Shown here piece by piece: positions 32,146-38,785 of a stretch of DNA of 38,785 bases (position 1 is its first letter; each line of letters starts with the position of its first letter). Position numbers and translations under genes: made by a program. Below the pieces are notes generated by a model. It was given only the letters and a program-made list of their open reading frames with translations. It was not told the DNA's origin and searched no databases. The stretch spans positions 1 to 38,785 of the forward strand of contig JABDCX010000019.1 of the NCBI GenBank assembly GCA_013287915.1, given 5' to 3'. The DNA comes from Chlamydiota bacterium (GTDB lineage Bacteria; Chlamydiota; Chlamydiia; Chlamydiales; Parachlamydiaceae).

Positions 32146-34136
32146 TATTGCACATCCGCTGCACAACGGAAACCATATGTTCCATTCACTGTACCTGGGT
32201 TATTGCGATGACGCCGCGAACAGCGCAAGTCCTCTTTCAGACTCTTCCAACACCCGCCGCGCAACACGCGATAAACCCCCTGCAAAGGCCCTTTGGGATT
32301 TTCAGGTTCTTGTACAGACATCTCGTAGTAATTGTACCCATACCAATCGTGGCACCATTCGTACACGTTTCCTGCCATATCGTAGAGCCCATAGTTATTG
32401 GGTGCATAACTCATGACAGTTGTGGTATCGGAACTAAAAAAGTTGGCTTGTGTCTTCTCGATGTCATCTCCCGTCGGATACAATTCATTTTCCAGGCCGC
32501 CCCTTGAGGCGATTTCCCACTCGGCTTCCGTTGGCAAACGCTTCCCAACCCACATCGCATAGGCAAGAGCCCCATACCAAGTGACTCCAACGACAGGGTG
32601 CTTAGAATATCCCGACTCAATGCTCAAACGTCCGCCGCTGCGCTTGATTCTCGAATCGCGCATCCGGATGATATCTTGGTGGTTGCTATCTTTTTCCCCT
32701 CCCATCACTTCTAAAAAGCGAACAAATTGCTCATTTGTGACGGGGTGGGTATCGATTGCATAACTAGATAGCGTCACGATATGGCGAGGGGTTTCATCGC
32801 GATTGCCATCCGTGCTGCCACGGTAGAAGCTGCCCCCCTGAATGACGGCCATCTCGGTCATCAAGGGTTGAATATTTTTCACTTCGCGCCTTTCGGGGGT
32901 GTAATGCTTTACAGCTGTATCCACAAGCAGCAGTGCCGCTGGGTCGAGATCGTTCACAGGGCGCTCCAAGACCGTGTTCTTCAGCATGGGGCGCAATTCT
33001 TGTCCGAGTGTCGAAGGAGCTGCGCTCTCTTCCACGATTTCGCTTTGTACAGCCACGAGAACGGGCTCTTGGAGTGCGGTTGCTTCGCTTTGGGCCTGAA
33101 CCGCAACAGCAACGGGCATATCGATCTGAACATTGCTGCGGACCGCGGTGTAATTTTGAGTCGCTGCATATTCGTGAAAATGGGTGTGAACAGCTTTACT
33201 TGAAGTTCGAACCGCTTCAAGAGCCTCCACAAGGCTCTCTGGACGCTTTTCAGGATTGGTGTGCAAGCACTCAGAAACCAAAGTATCCCAGTTCCAGCTA
33301 TTTTCTTGTCTGATCGCAGAAGGCATTTCAAACAGCCCCTCTGGATATTCCCCTGTCAAAAGATAGTAGGTCAACACGCCAAACGCGTACGCATCAACCT
33401 TGGCCTCGGCTGGCTGAAGACACTCAATCCTCTTTTGCTCGGGAGCCAAAAAGGCAAAGTTCTGAAGAAACGAGGCGTGCAATGGGATCGCCTTTTGAGG
33501 ATCGATAGGTGGATTTGGATACCGTTCAATGCCCGTCTTGGATTGGTAGAGCGCATCGACAATGCCCAGTGCCTCGGCAACAGCCTTAAATGTTCGGGTC
33601 AATACAGCCCCTGTTCCAAGGACGCGCGACAGCCCAAAATCTGTCAAAACCAGATCGATCGAGCCACGTCCTTTGGCAACGAGAATGTTGTTCAGCTTAA
33701 GAGTGCGGTGCGCCATCCCTTTTCCATTTGCCCCCTTTTTACCATGGGCATAGTCCAGGGCGTCGGCAATTTGCCTTAAGAGGCGGAATAAAGTCTCTTC
33801 ATCAAATTTTTTCCCTCGAGACAGCATGTATTGCGCTAAGTTCGTCGTCTCTCCAAATTCATCTACGATGCAATCCGTCACGAGAAAATACTGCCCTTGG
33901 GAAAAGGAGACGTTGTGGATTTTTGCGATATGGGGGTGTTCCAATGTCGTCAAAAAAGAAACTTCCTCCTCAAAGCGCTGGATGAACCCTCGATCGGACG
34001 ACAATTCAGAGGGGAGCAACTTAAGCACCTGTTGCTTTTTCATGAAACGGTGCTCGGCTAGATAGACAGCCCCCATAGAACCGTGACCAATCAGTTTAAT
34101 CAGCGTGTAATCTCCTAACATGCGCGGTTCTAACAT
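32145..34136 (-). CDS. pkn1: Pkn1-type Ser/Thr kinase with C-terminal formylglycine-enzyme-like domain, HRD motif altered
   Basis: 663 residues, as in chlamydial Pkn1. The kinase part (1-~315) has the Gly loop IGHGSMGAVYLAEH, Lys39 in VLKL, a helix Glu near 57-58 and DFG at 166-168. The catalytic loop reads HRTLKLNNIL: the Asp of HRD is Thr145, so the enzyme may be inactive or atypical. A linker (~315-425) follows. From ~430 the sulfatase-modifying/FGE-like domain runs: IQGGSFYRGSTDG, DTHPVTNEQF, VTWYGALAYAMWVGKRLPTEAEWE, YDMAGNVYEWCHDWYG, VLRGGCWKS, GFRCAAD. In bacteria such domains often bind rather than modify substrates. It lies 15 nt after dnaA and overlaps the phosphatase gene by one base. 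Confidence 0.92.
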   Translation of the reverse strand: MLEPRMLGDYTLIKLIGHGSMGAVYLAEHRFMKKQQVLKLLPSELSSDRGFIQRFEEEVSFLTTLEHPHIAKIHNVSFSQGQYFLVTDCIVDEFGETTNLAQYMLSRGKKFDEETLFRLLRQIADALDYAHGKKGANGKGMAHRTLKLNNILVAKGRGSIDLVLTDFGLSRVLGTGAVLTRTFKAVAEALGIVDALYQSKTGIERYPNPPIDPQKAIPLHASFLQNFAFLAPEQKRIECLQPAEAKVDAYAFGVLTYYLLTGEYPEGLFEMPSAIRQENSWNWDTLVSECLHTNPEKRPESLVEALEAVRTSSKAVHTHFHEYAATQNYTAVRSNVQIDMPVAVAVQAQSEATALQEPVLVAVQSEIVEESAAPSTLGQELRPMLKNTVLERPVNDLDPAALLLVDTAVKHYTPERREVKNIQPLMTEMAVIQGGSFYRGSTDGNRDETPRHIVTLSSYAIDTHPVTNEQFVRFLEVMGGEKDSNHQDIIRMRDSRIKRSGGRLSIESGYSKHPVVGVTWYGALAYAMWVGKRLPTEAEWEIASRGGLENELYPTGDDIEKTQANFFSSDTTTVMSYAPNNYGLYDMAGNVYEWCHDWYGYNYYEMSVQEPENPKGPLQGVYRVLRGGCWKSLKEDLRCSRRHRNNPGTVNGTYGFRCAADVQ

Positions 34137-34151
34137 TATCCCCTCTCCTTT

Positions 34152-35483
34152 TTATGGTCTTAGACGCTTCATGATCACACGATAAGCGCCTGCTACTTCA
34201 TCTTCCTTGAGATCAATTCCTTTCTGTATGACCTTCACACTCGTCATAACCGTAGAATGATCCTTATTAAAAATTTCCGCAATCTTTACAAATGGTAATT
34301 TCAACTGATGGCGACATAAATGCATCGAAATCTGACGTGGCAGCACACATTCGCGCGTTTGCGCCTTCCCTGTAATATCTTCGACCCTGAGTCCAAAATG
34401 TTCAGCTGTACCATGAATGATCCCGTGTGGCGTTAAGGCATTTTGTTTCTCTTCTGCCAGCAACCCTTCAAGCATCCCTGCTGCCATCAAGAGAGAAAGC
34501 GGCCCCTTCACACCTTCCATATGCGTGCGCAACACCAATGTCTCCAATGCTTTCACGAGCATTTTTGCCGTGCTGAAGGCAGCGAGCAGATATTCACACA
34601 ATCTTGGCTGCAAATCGAATTGCAATACGCGTGCCTTTGCCTTCAAAATCTCTTCTAATTCGCGAGCCTGCGACATGTCGATCCCATGGACAAACCCCCA
34701 TTCGAATCGGCTCGTCAGGCGGGGCTCAATCATTTGAAGTTCTGAAGGAGGGCAATTTGCCGACAAAATGATTTGCTTGTTATCGAGGTGAAGCGTGTTG
34801 AAGGTATGGAAAAACTCCTCCTGTGTCGCCCCTTTGCGCGAAAACACGTGCACATCATCGATGATCAACACATCGTTATTGCGATACGCCTGTCTAAATT
34901 GACTCATCTCCCCTGCACGAATCGCAGCGACAACGTGGTCTGTAAAGGTTTGTGCATTCGTGTAGATCACACGTAGCCCATTTTTCAGCAATGCCTCTGC
35001 ACACCCCATTAACAAATGGGTTTTTCCCGTTCCCGAACTCCCGTGGATGTAGATCGGATTGACTGTGCCAAGCGTTTTAGGATCTGCACAGAGTTGAATC
35101 AATACCTTGTGCACCATCATATTCGATTCGAGAACGACGAAGTTCGACAACGTGCAGTGGGGGTCGACTTGGTCAAAATGAAGTGTAAACTTGTGCTCTT
35201 CGGCCAGGTTCCCCTTTGCCTTTTTTGTCCATTTCTTTCGGGAGGGTGCGTTTGCTACGGATAAATGGATCCGTATGCGCCGCTTATTGTTATTGAGAAA
35301 GCGCGCATCGGCTTTTTTTCGGATGTGTTCTTCAAACCACATCACCTGGAAAGTATCTTTTGCCTCAAGATAGAGGTTCCCGGCATCAAAACTGAGAATC
35401 TTCAACGGACGCAGCCACTTGTTGACGGTCTCTACACCCAATTCCTCTTGCTGTGCTTCGAGAAAATCCTTCCAGGCCTGCAT
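34152..35483 (-). CDS. dnaA: chromosomal replication initiator DnaA (paralogue next to yidC)
   Basis: 443 residues. Domain I (1-~75, WKDFLEAQQEELG... FQVMWFEEHI) interacts with DnaB/DnaA; a short basic linker follows. The AAA+ core has Walker A HGSSGTGKTHLL (148-158) and Walker B VLIIDDVHVF (205-214). Domain IV carries the DnaA signature HLCRHQLKLPFVKIAEIFNKDHSTVMTSVKVI for DnaA-box binding. Chlamydiae carry two dnaA genes; the copy beside yidC is called dnaA1 in Chlamydia trachomatis. Only 3 nt separate it from yidC. No cluster of DnaA boxes (TTATCCACA) is seen nearby, so the origin is not in the window. Confidence 0.93.
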   Translation of the reverse strand: MQAWKDFLEAQQEELGVETVNKWLRPLKILSFDAGNLYLEAKDTFQVMWFEEHIRKKADARFLNNNKRRIRIHLSVANAPSRKKWTKKAKGNLAEEHKFTLHFDQVDPHCTLSNFVVLESNMMVHKVLIQLCADPKTLGTVNPIYIHGSSGTGKTHLLMGCAEALLKNGLRVIYTNAQTFTDHVVAAIRAGEMSQFRQAYRNNDVLIIDDVHVFSRKGATQEEFFHTFNTLHLDNKQIILSANCPPSELQMIEPRLTSRFEWGFVHGIDMSQARELEEILKAKARVLQFDLQPRLCEYLLAAFSTAKMLVKALETLVLRTHMEGVKGPLSLLMAAGMLEGLLAEEKQNALTPHGIIHGTAEHFGLRVEDITGKAQTRECVLPRQISMHLCRHQLKLPFVKIAEIFNKDHSTVMTSVKVIQKGIDLKEDEVAGAYRVIMKRLRP

Positions 35484-35486
35484 GTT

Positions 35487-37958
35487 CTACTTCTTCCCTT
35501 GTTTCATCTGCTTTGTCGTGATGTACTGCTGCAACATCCCAAGCAACATCGACGACAACCAATAAATATTCAAGCCCGATGGGAAGTTATAGAACATAAC
35601 CGTAAACACCACTGTCATCATGTTGCCCATCATCTTCTGTTGCCGCTGCTGGTCTGTCCAGAGCGCTGAATTCTTCGGAAGCGACGACATCATAGCTTGT
35701 TGCAAGTACATCACTCCACCAAGTAAAAACGGCAATAGGTGAAATTCATTTCCGATAAAGAAGATCGGATAGTCCCACCGGAATAACACATCGGGAGCTG
35801 CCAAATTATCGATCCAGCCAGGGATGAACGAAGCCCCACGCAGCTCAAAAGTCGATTTGAGCAGGTCGAACATTCCGATCAAGAAAGGCATCTGGATCAA
35901 AAGTGGAAGACACCCCGATATCGGGTTGACGCCGCCATCTCGATAAAGATTCATCACCTCAAGCTGCGCTTGTTTTGGATCCTTTTTATACTTCTCTTGG
36001 ACAGCGGCAACCTTTGGCGCAATCTGCTGCATCTTCAGCATCGATTTTGTCGACCAGCTGTTCAATGGCCAAAGCATGACGCGCAAAGCCACTGTCAACA
36101 ACACAATCGAAAACGCCCACGATCCCGTCAACGAATAGAAGAACTTCATCAAGACGAAGAGAAACTTGGCGAACGGCTCGGAAATAAATGCAAACCACCC
36201 ATGAAAGGTTTGACACGCAATGTAGTCTGGGTTGTAGCCCGTCGCTGGATTTGAATAAACTTCATCGACTTTTTTCAAAACGCTTTCGGCAAATGGGCCT
36301 GCAAAAATGCGGTAGTGGAGCTGCCCCCCTTTAGAAGGAATGGGCAACAGCATCAAATACCCTGGCATATCTTTTGCACTGTACCTGTCGTACTCTTGAC
36401 CAATTTCAACTAAACGCGAGGGGACAACGACCCCTGGAACATACTGAACGCGGTAACCGGGCTCGGTCTCCTCAATGCTATCCATGATTACGCCGAAAAA
36501 CCCGTTGGAGTTGCAAATCCAATCGGGATACACAGAAGTGACGGTTAACGAATCCTTCGGTAAATCGATCGGCAATACTTCAGCCTGTTGATTGCGCGTC
36601 AAACGGTATTTTAGTGCAGGTGCTGGAGCTCCCGAAATCCATTCTACTTCGGGGATCCCCGAGGTTAGCCACAAATTGCGCGTATCCCCTTCGATCTTTA
36701 CCGTTAAATCAATGCAATAAGGGGCCTGCGTCTCTGCAGCCACAGAATAGGTCTTCGTGATCGTCCGGTGCGATTGAACAGCCTCAAATACAATCGACTG
36801 CTGATCAAATTGTTTCACTTTGTAAATCAATTCTGCAGTCTCTGGGTAGTCTGAAACGATGTTAAACGCATAGTAGCGCGGTGCCACCCTTACATTCTTC
36901 CTCTTATCCTTTTCGATGAGATCGCGGCGTAAAAGTGGATAATAGCCGCCAAGAACCCCTTCCGCGTGCTCCTCACCTTCTCCGTTCGGAGCTTTTGCAG
37001 GTGTCAAATAGGCGTGAGCTGGAAAACGTGCATTGTACGGGTGCTTTTCAACCATATCGCGGTCGACATCGATCTCTTTCACAGCACTCAATTTGTCGCT
37101 TTTGCCTTGGAAAGGTAAGTTAATCTCCACAATGGCTCCGCCGTAATTCGAAAACACGACCTGTTGATACGGCGTTTCGAGCACATAAAACTTCTCTTGC
37201 CCTTTTGCGTCGGAGCGAATGGCTGTTTTCTTTTGCGCTGTTTCGAGGAAAGGCGCGAGTTTCGGCAACACATTGAGCTGTTCGATCACTCCCGTTTGAG
37301 GATCGTAGACGCCCGCAGCAACATAGCCTTGATCTGTCTTCATCAGAGCAATTGCCGAGTGCATGACGAACGGCACTCTCTCCTTGACTGGCGGCTCCTC
37401 TTGCTGCTGAAGCTTAGAGAGCACCTGCTGCAAAATCTCAACATGCGCATCGACATAATCGGCAACATAGACACTCACAGCTGCGGGATCTTCCTGAGTC
37501 CCTGTAGAGACGAGCTGCAACTCAAACCGCCCAAAATCGGGAAGATCGCCAACGGTTGCTAAATCGGTCTCCTGCAGACGGTAAAGGTGCACGGCGACGC
37601 CATTCGTAGCACTTGCGCTTAAAGCATAAGGCCTCACATCCCCTTTTGCGTAGATTTTTTCAGGAACCTCTCCCGATTCTGGTTCCAAAACGATCAACGC
37701 TTTACCCGCCTGTACAGCCGTTGTCCAGACTTTCCTTCCTGCCGGTTCCTGTGACACGGGAACGAGAGGCAGCTGCGAAGCTTGAGCCGTTCGCTTCTGA
37801 ATCTCTTGGTTGAGACTGGCAACTTGCTGCTCCCGTTTTGCTGCTTGTTGAGTTCTCCAATCTCTGAGAGATTCAGTATGTTGCGACTCAAAATACATGT
37901 TCACAAAAAATAGCGTAAACGTGAGCGAGAGAACGAACAGAAGGGTGCGTTTATCCAT
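35487..37958 (-). CDS. yidC: membrane protein insertase YidC, enlarged
   Basis: 823 residues, versus 548 in E. coli; chlamydial YidC is known to be long. An N-terminal helix (LLFVLSLTFTLFFVNMYF) and a coiled Gln/Lys stretch come first, then a large periplasmic beta-domain to about residue 600 (with NYGGAIVEINLPFQGKSDKL near 270). The Oxa1 insertase core is FSIVLLTVALRVMLWPLN with the groove Arg, MNLYRDGGVNPISGCLPLLIQMPFLIGMF and the final helices ending KQMKQGKK. It inserts and folds inner-membrane proteins with or without Sec. AAAGGAAACTT precedes the ATG. It heads the yidC-dnaA-pkn1-phosphatase run. Confidence 0.96.
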   Translation of the reverse strand: MDKRTLLFVLSLTFTLFFVNMYFESQHTESLRDWRTQQAAKREQQVASLNQEIQKRTAQASQLPLVPVSQEPAGRKVWTTAVQAGKALIVLEPESGEVPEKIYAKGDVRPYALSASATNGVAVHLYRLQETDLATVGDLPDFGRFELQLVSTGTQEDPAAVSVYVADYVDAHVEILQQVLSKLQQQEEPPVKERVPFVMHSAIALMKTDQGYVAAGVYDPQTGVIEQLNVLPKLAPFLETAQKKTAIRSDAKGQEKFYVLETPYQQVVFSNYGGAIVEINLPFQGKSDKLSAVKEIDVDRDMVEKHPYNARFPAHAYLTPAKAPNGEGEEHAEGVLGGYYPLLRRDLIEKDKRKNVRVAPRYYAFNIVSDYPETAELIYKVKQFDQQSIVFEAVQSHRTITKTYSVAAETQAPYCIDLTVKIEGDTRNLWLTSGIPEVEWISGAPAPALKYRLTRNQQAEVLPIDLPKDSLTVTSVYPDWICNSNGFFGVIMDSIEETEPGYRVQYVPGVVVPSRLVEIGQEYDRYSAKDMPGYLMLLPIPSKGGQLHYRIFAGPFAESVLKKVDEVYSNPATGYNPDYIACQTFHGWFAFISEPFAKFLFVLMKFFYSLTGSWAFSIVLLTVALRVMLWPLNSWSTKSMLKMQQIAPKVAAVQEKYKKDPKQAQLEVMNLYRDGGVNPISGCLPLLIQMPFLIGMFDLLKSTFELRGASFIPGWIDNLAAPDVLFRWDYPIFFIGNEFHLLPFLLGGVMYLQQAMMSSLPKNSALWTDQQRQQKMMGNMMTVVFTVMFYNFPSGLNIYWLSSMLLGMLQQYITTKQMKQGKK

Positions 37959-38078
37959 AAGTTTCCTTTAAAAGAGGTACAAAAACGGAAGCTTAGCACA
38001 AAAGAGGAAAAGATCACAGCACTCCTTTTCGAGCCATTCCTATCCTTTATTATTCACTATGAAATAAAAAAAATACAT

Positions 38079-38107
38079 TTGACATAAAATACTGATTATA
38101 ATACAAT
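38079..38107 (+). promoter_or_regulatory. strong sigma70/sigma66-type promoter
   Basis: A consensus TTGACA at 38079-38084 and TACAAT at 38102-38107 are separated by exactly 17 nt. The predicted start of transcription is near 38114, giving a ~25-nt leader with GGAG at 38126-38129 before the ATG at 38139. TATAAT-like bases also occur inside the spacer. This is the best promoter match in the window. Confidence 0.75.
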
Positions 38108-38138
38108 TGAAGCAAATTTTAGTTCGGAGACTATTGAT

Positions 38139-38785
38139 ATGTCAATTCCACAAGCTGTTCATTCTCAAATCCCAACATGGGTTTCTTATTTTGCCTCGCA
38201 AGTAACCCCAGAGAAAGCCATCGCAGTTGGTTCTATATTAGAAGGGGTTTTTTACAGTTCGATCCGCACGGTCGATAGTCAAGAGAATCGAACAGTCAAG
38301 TGGCTTTGCGAAACAGCCGTTTCGAATCGCGTCACCATCCAAATGTTGTTCACCGCGGCCAATGTAGCGACTTGCCTCTATTACACCCAACGGATTTTCA
38401 ATGCGACCCGCTCTCGTTTTTCCCTCCCCGTTGCAGCCATTGCTGCGATCGCGCCATGCGCACTGAATGCTCTTTTGTACAAACAAGCAGACAAAATCCT
38501 CAATTCCGCAACCGAATCTCGTTTACAATCCCTTTTAAAATTACCTGATAATGCCAGCTCTACCCAAGAAGAAGTCTGGTTCGTTCACCGTACAAAAATC
38601 GGTCAGCAAGTTGCACTTGCGTTGTTGGCTCAGAACCCCATCAACCTTGCGATTGATGGATTGTGCAATGCCCATAGTTTCTTTAAAAATGCACAGTTGA
38701 AATGGAAAGATTTCACGTTTTCTTTTGAAAGCGGAGATGAAAATTTTGAAAATAGTGTCGATAAGGGACGAGTCACGTACAAGGA
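38139..38785 (+). CDS. hypothetical protein, 3' end outside the window
   Basis: From the ATG at 38139 (GGAG 9 nt upstream) the frame stays open to the last base, at least 215 residues. The N-terminus MSIPQAVHSQIPTWVSYF is followed by a mid-region with hydrophobic stretches (VTIQMLFTAANVATCLYY, LPVAAIAAIAPCALNALLY, QQVALALLAQNPINLAI) that could be membrane helices, and a polar C-terminal part. I recognise no family. It sits behind the strongest promoter in the window, divergent from yidC. Chlamydial genomes hold many such lineage-specific, membrane-associated proteins. Confidence 0.7.
   Translation, partial: MSIPQAVHSQIPTWVSYFASQVTPEKAIAVGSILEGVFYSSIRTVDSQENRTVKWLCETAVSNRVTIQMLFTAANVATCLYYTQRIFNATRSRFSLPVAAIAAIAPCALNALLYKQADKILNSATESRLQSLLKLPDNASSTQEEVWFVHRTKIGQQVALALLAQNPINLAIDGLCNAHSFFKNAQLKWKDFTFSFESGDENFENSVDKGRVTYK

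Noticed and set aside
33261-33779. Plus-strand frame of 172 aa opposite pkn1.
   Set aside because: Antisense to a well-conserved kinase domain.
37959-38138. Possible replication origin near dnaA/yidC.
   Set aside because: No cluster of TTATCCACA-like boxes is visible; the A/T-rich stretch is explained by the promoter at 38079-38107.
1-38785. CRISPR arrays, rRNA genes, integrase or prophage modules.
   Set aside because: No regularly spaced direct repeats, rRNA signatures or phage structural genes were seen; the only phage-like gene is the Gp49-type toxin.

Overview
The window reads as a chromosome segment of an environmental chlamydia (order Parachlamydiales; Waddlia- or Criblamydiaceae-like, though the genus cannot be fixed from sequence alone). 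The case rests on gene pairs typical of Chlamydiae: fabF with a Nudix hydrolase and rsfS, miaA with rsbV, dnaA directly after yidC, a Pkn1-type kinase with a C-terminal formylglycine-enzyme-like domain, a KDO transferase, and tRNAs without an encoded CCA. Unlike Chlamydia proper, it also carries a ROK sugar kinase, a type III glutamine synthetase, a toxin-antitoxin pair and an IS remnant.

Layout. 1-306: 3' end of a small membrane protein gene. 351-7291 (minus): a tight six-gene run, aas-like fusion > cysS > small winged-helix protein > ROK kinase > HAD phosphatase > unknown protein, with ATGA overlaps at two junctions. 7370-8645 (plus): glycerophosphodiesterase and a small unknown, ending in a 30-bp palindrome shared with a convergent GNAT gene. 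8664-9608: GNAT, an IS3-type OrfA remnant and a GTGCCC-rich inverted repeat. 9637-15993 (minus): toxin > antitoxin > HAD phosphatase > glnN > nadD > rsfS > fabF > Nudix; nadD and the Nudix gene have no ATG/GTG/TTG start compatible with their conserved N-termini. 16149-16247: intergenic inverted repeat. 16275-18068 (minus): coiled-coil protein, divergent from an alpha/beta hydrolase, a membrane-anchored Mur ligase (frameshifted at an A7 run) and ddl (18214-21748, plus). 21812-25981: miaA, rsbV, an inserted leucine-rich-repeat gene flanked by direct repeats, and nrnA. 26031-27831: ssb, khpA and rpiA with an extra N-terminal region. 27872-28043: two CAT-anticodon tRNAs. 28096-31509: waaA, a DUF4019 protein, a TMEM14-like protein and a VKOR-DsbA fusion. 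31535-37958 (minus): yidC > dnaA > pkn1 > low-molecular-weight phosphatase > tRNA-Ser. 38139 to the end: a partial gene behind a strong sigma70-type promoter.

Functional themes. Lipid and envelope genes dominate: the PlsC-ACP-acyl-ACP-synthetase fusion can in principle activate and transfer fatty acids in one chain; FabF elongates fatty acids; WaaA adds KDO to lipid A; Mur ligase and Ddl make the muropeptide stem; YidC and VKOR-DsbA insert and oxidise envelope proteins. A regulatory group (RsbV, Pkn1, LMW phosphatase, DnaA) and RNA genes (MiaA, KhpA, NrnA, RsfS) complete it.

The most unusual local structure is the LRR gene at 23368-24855. About 150 bp covering the rsbV 5' end, the spacer and the nrnA 3' end occurs once on each side of it in direct orientation, so the gene was inserted into a once-contiguous nrnA/rsbV junction. 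No stretch longer than 300 bases lacks a feature; the largest gaps are about 280 bp (15994-16274) and about 270 bp (9369-9636), both holding repeats. No CRISPR array, rRNA or origin-like DnaA-box cluster was seen.
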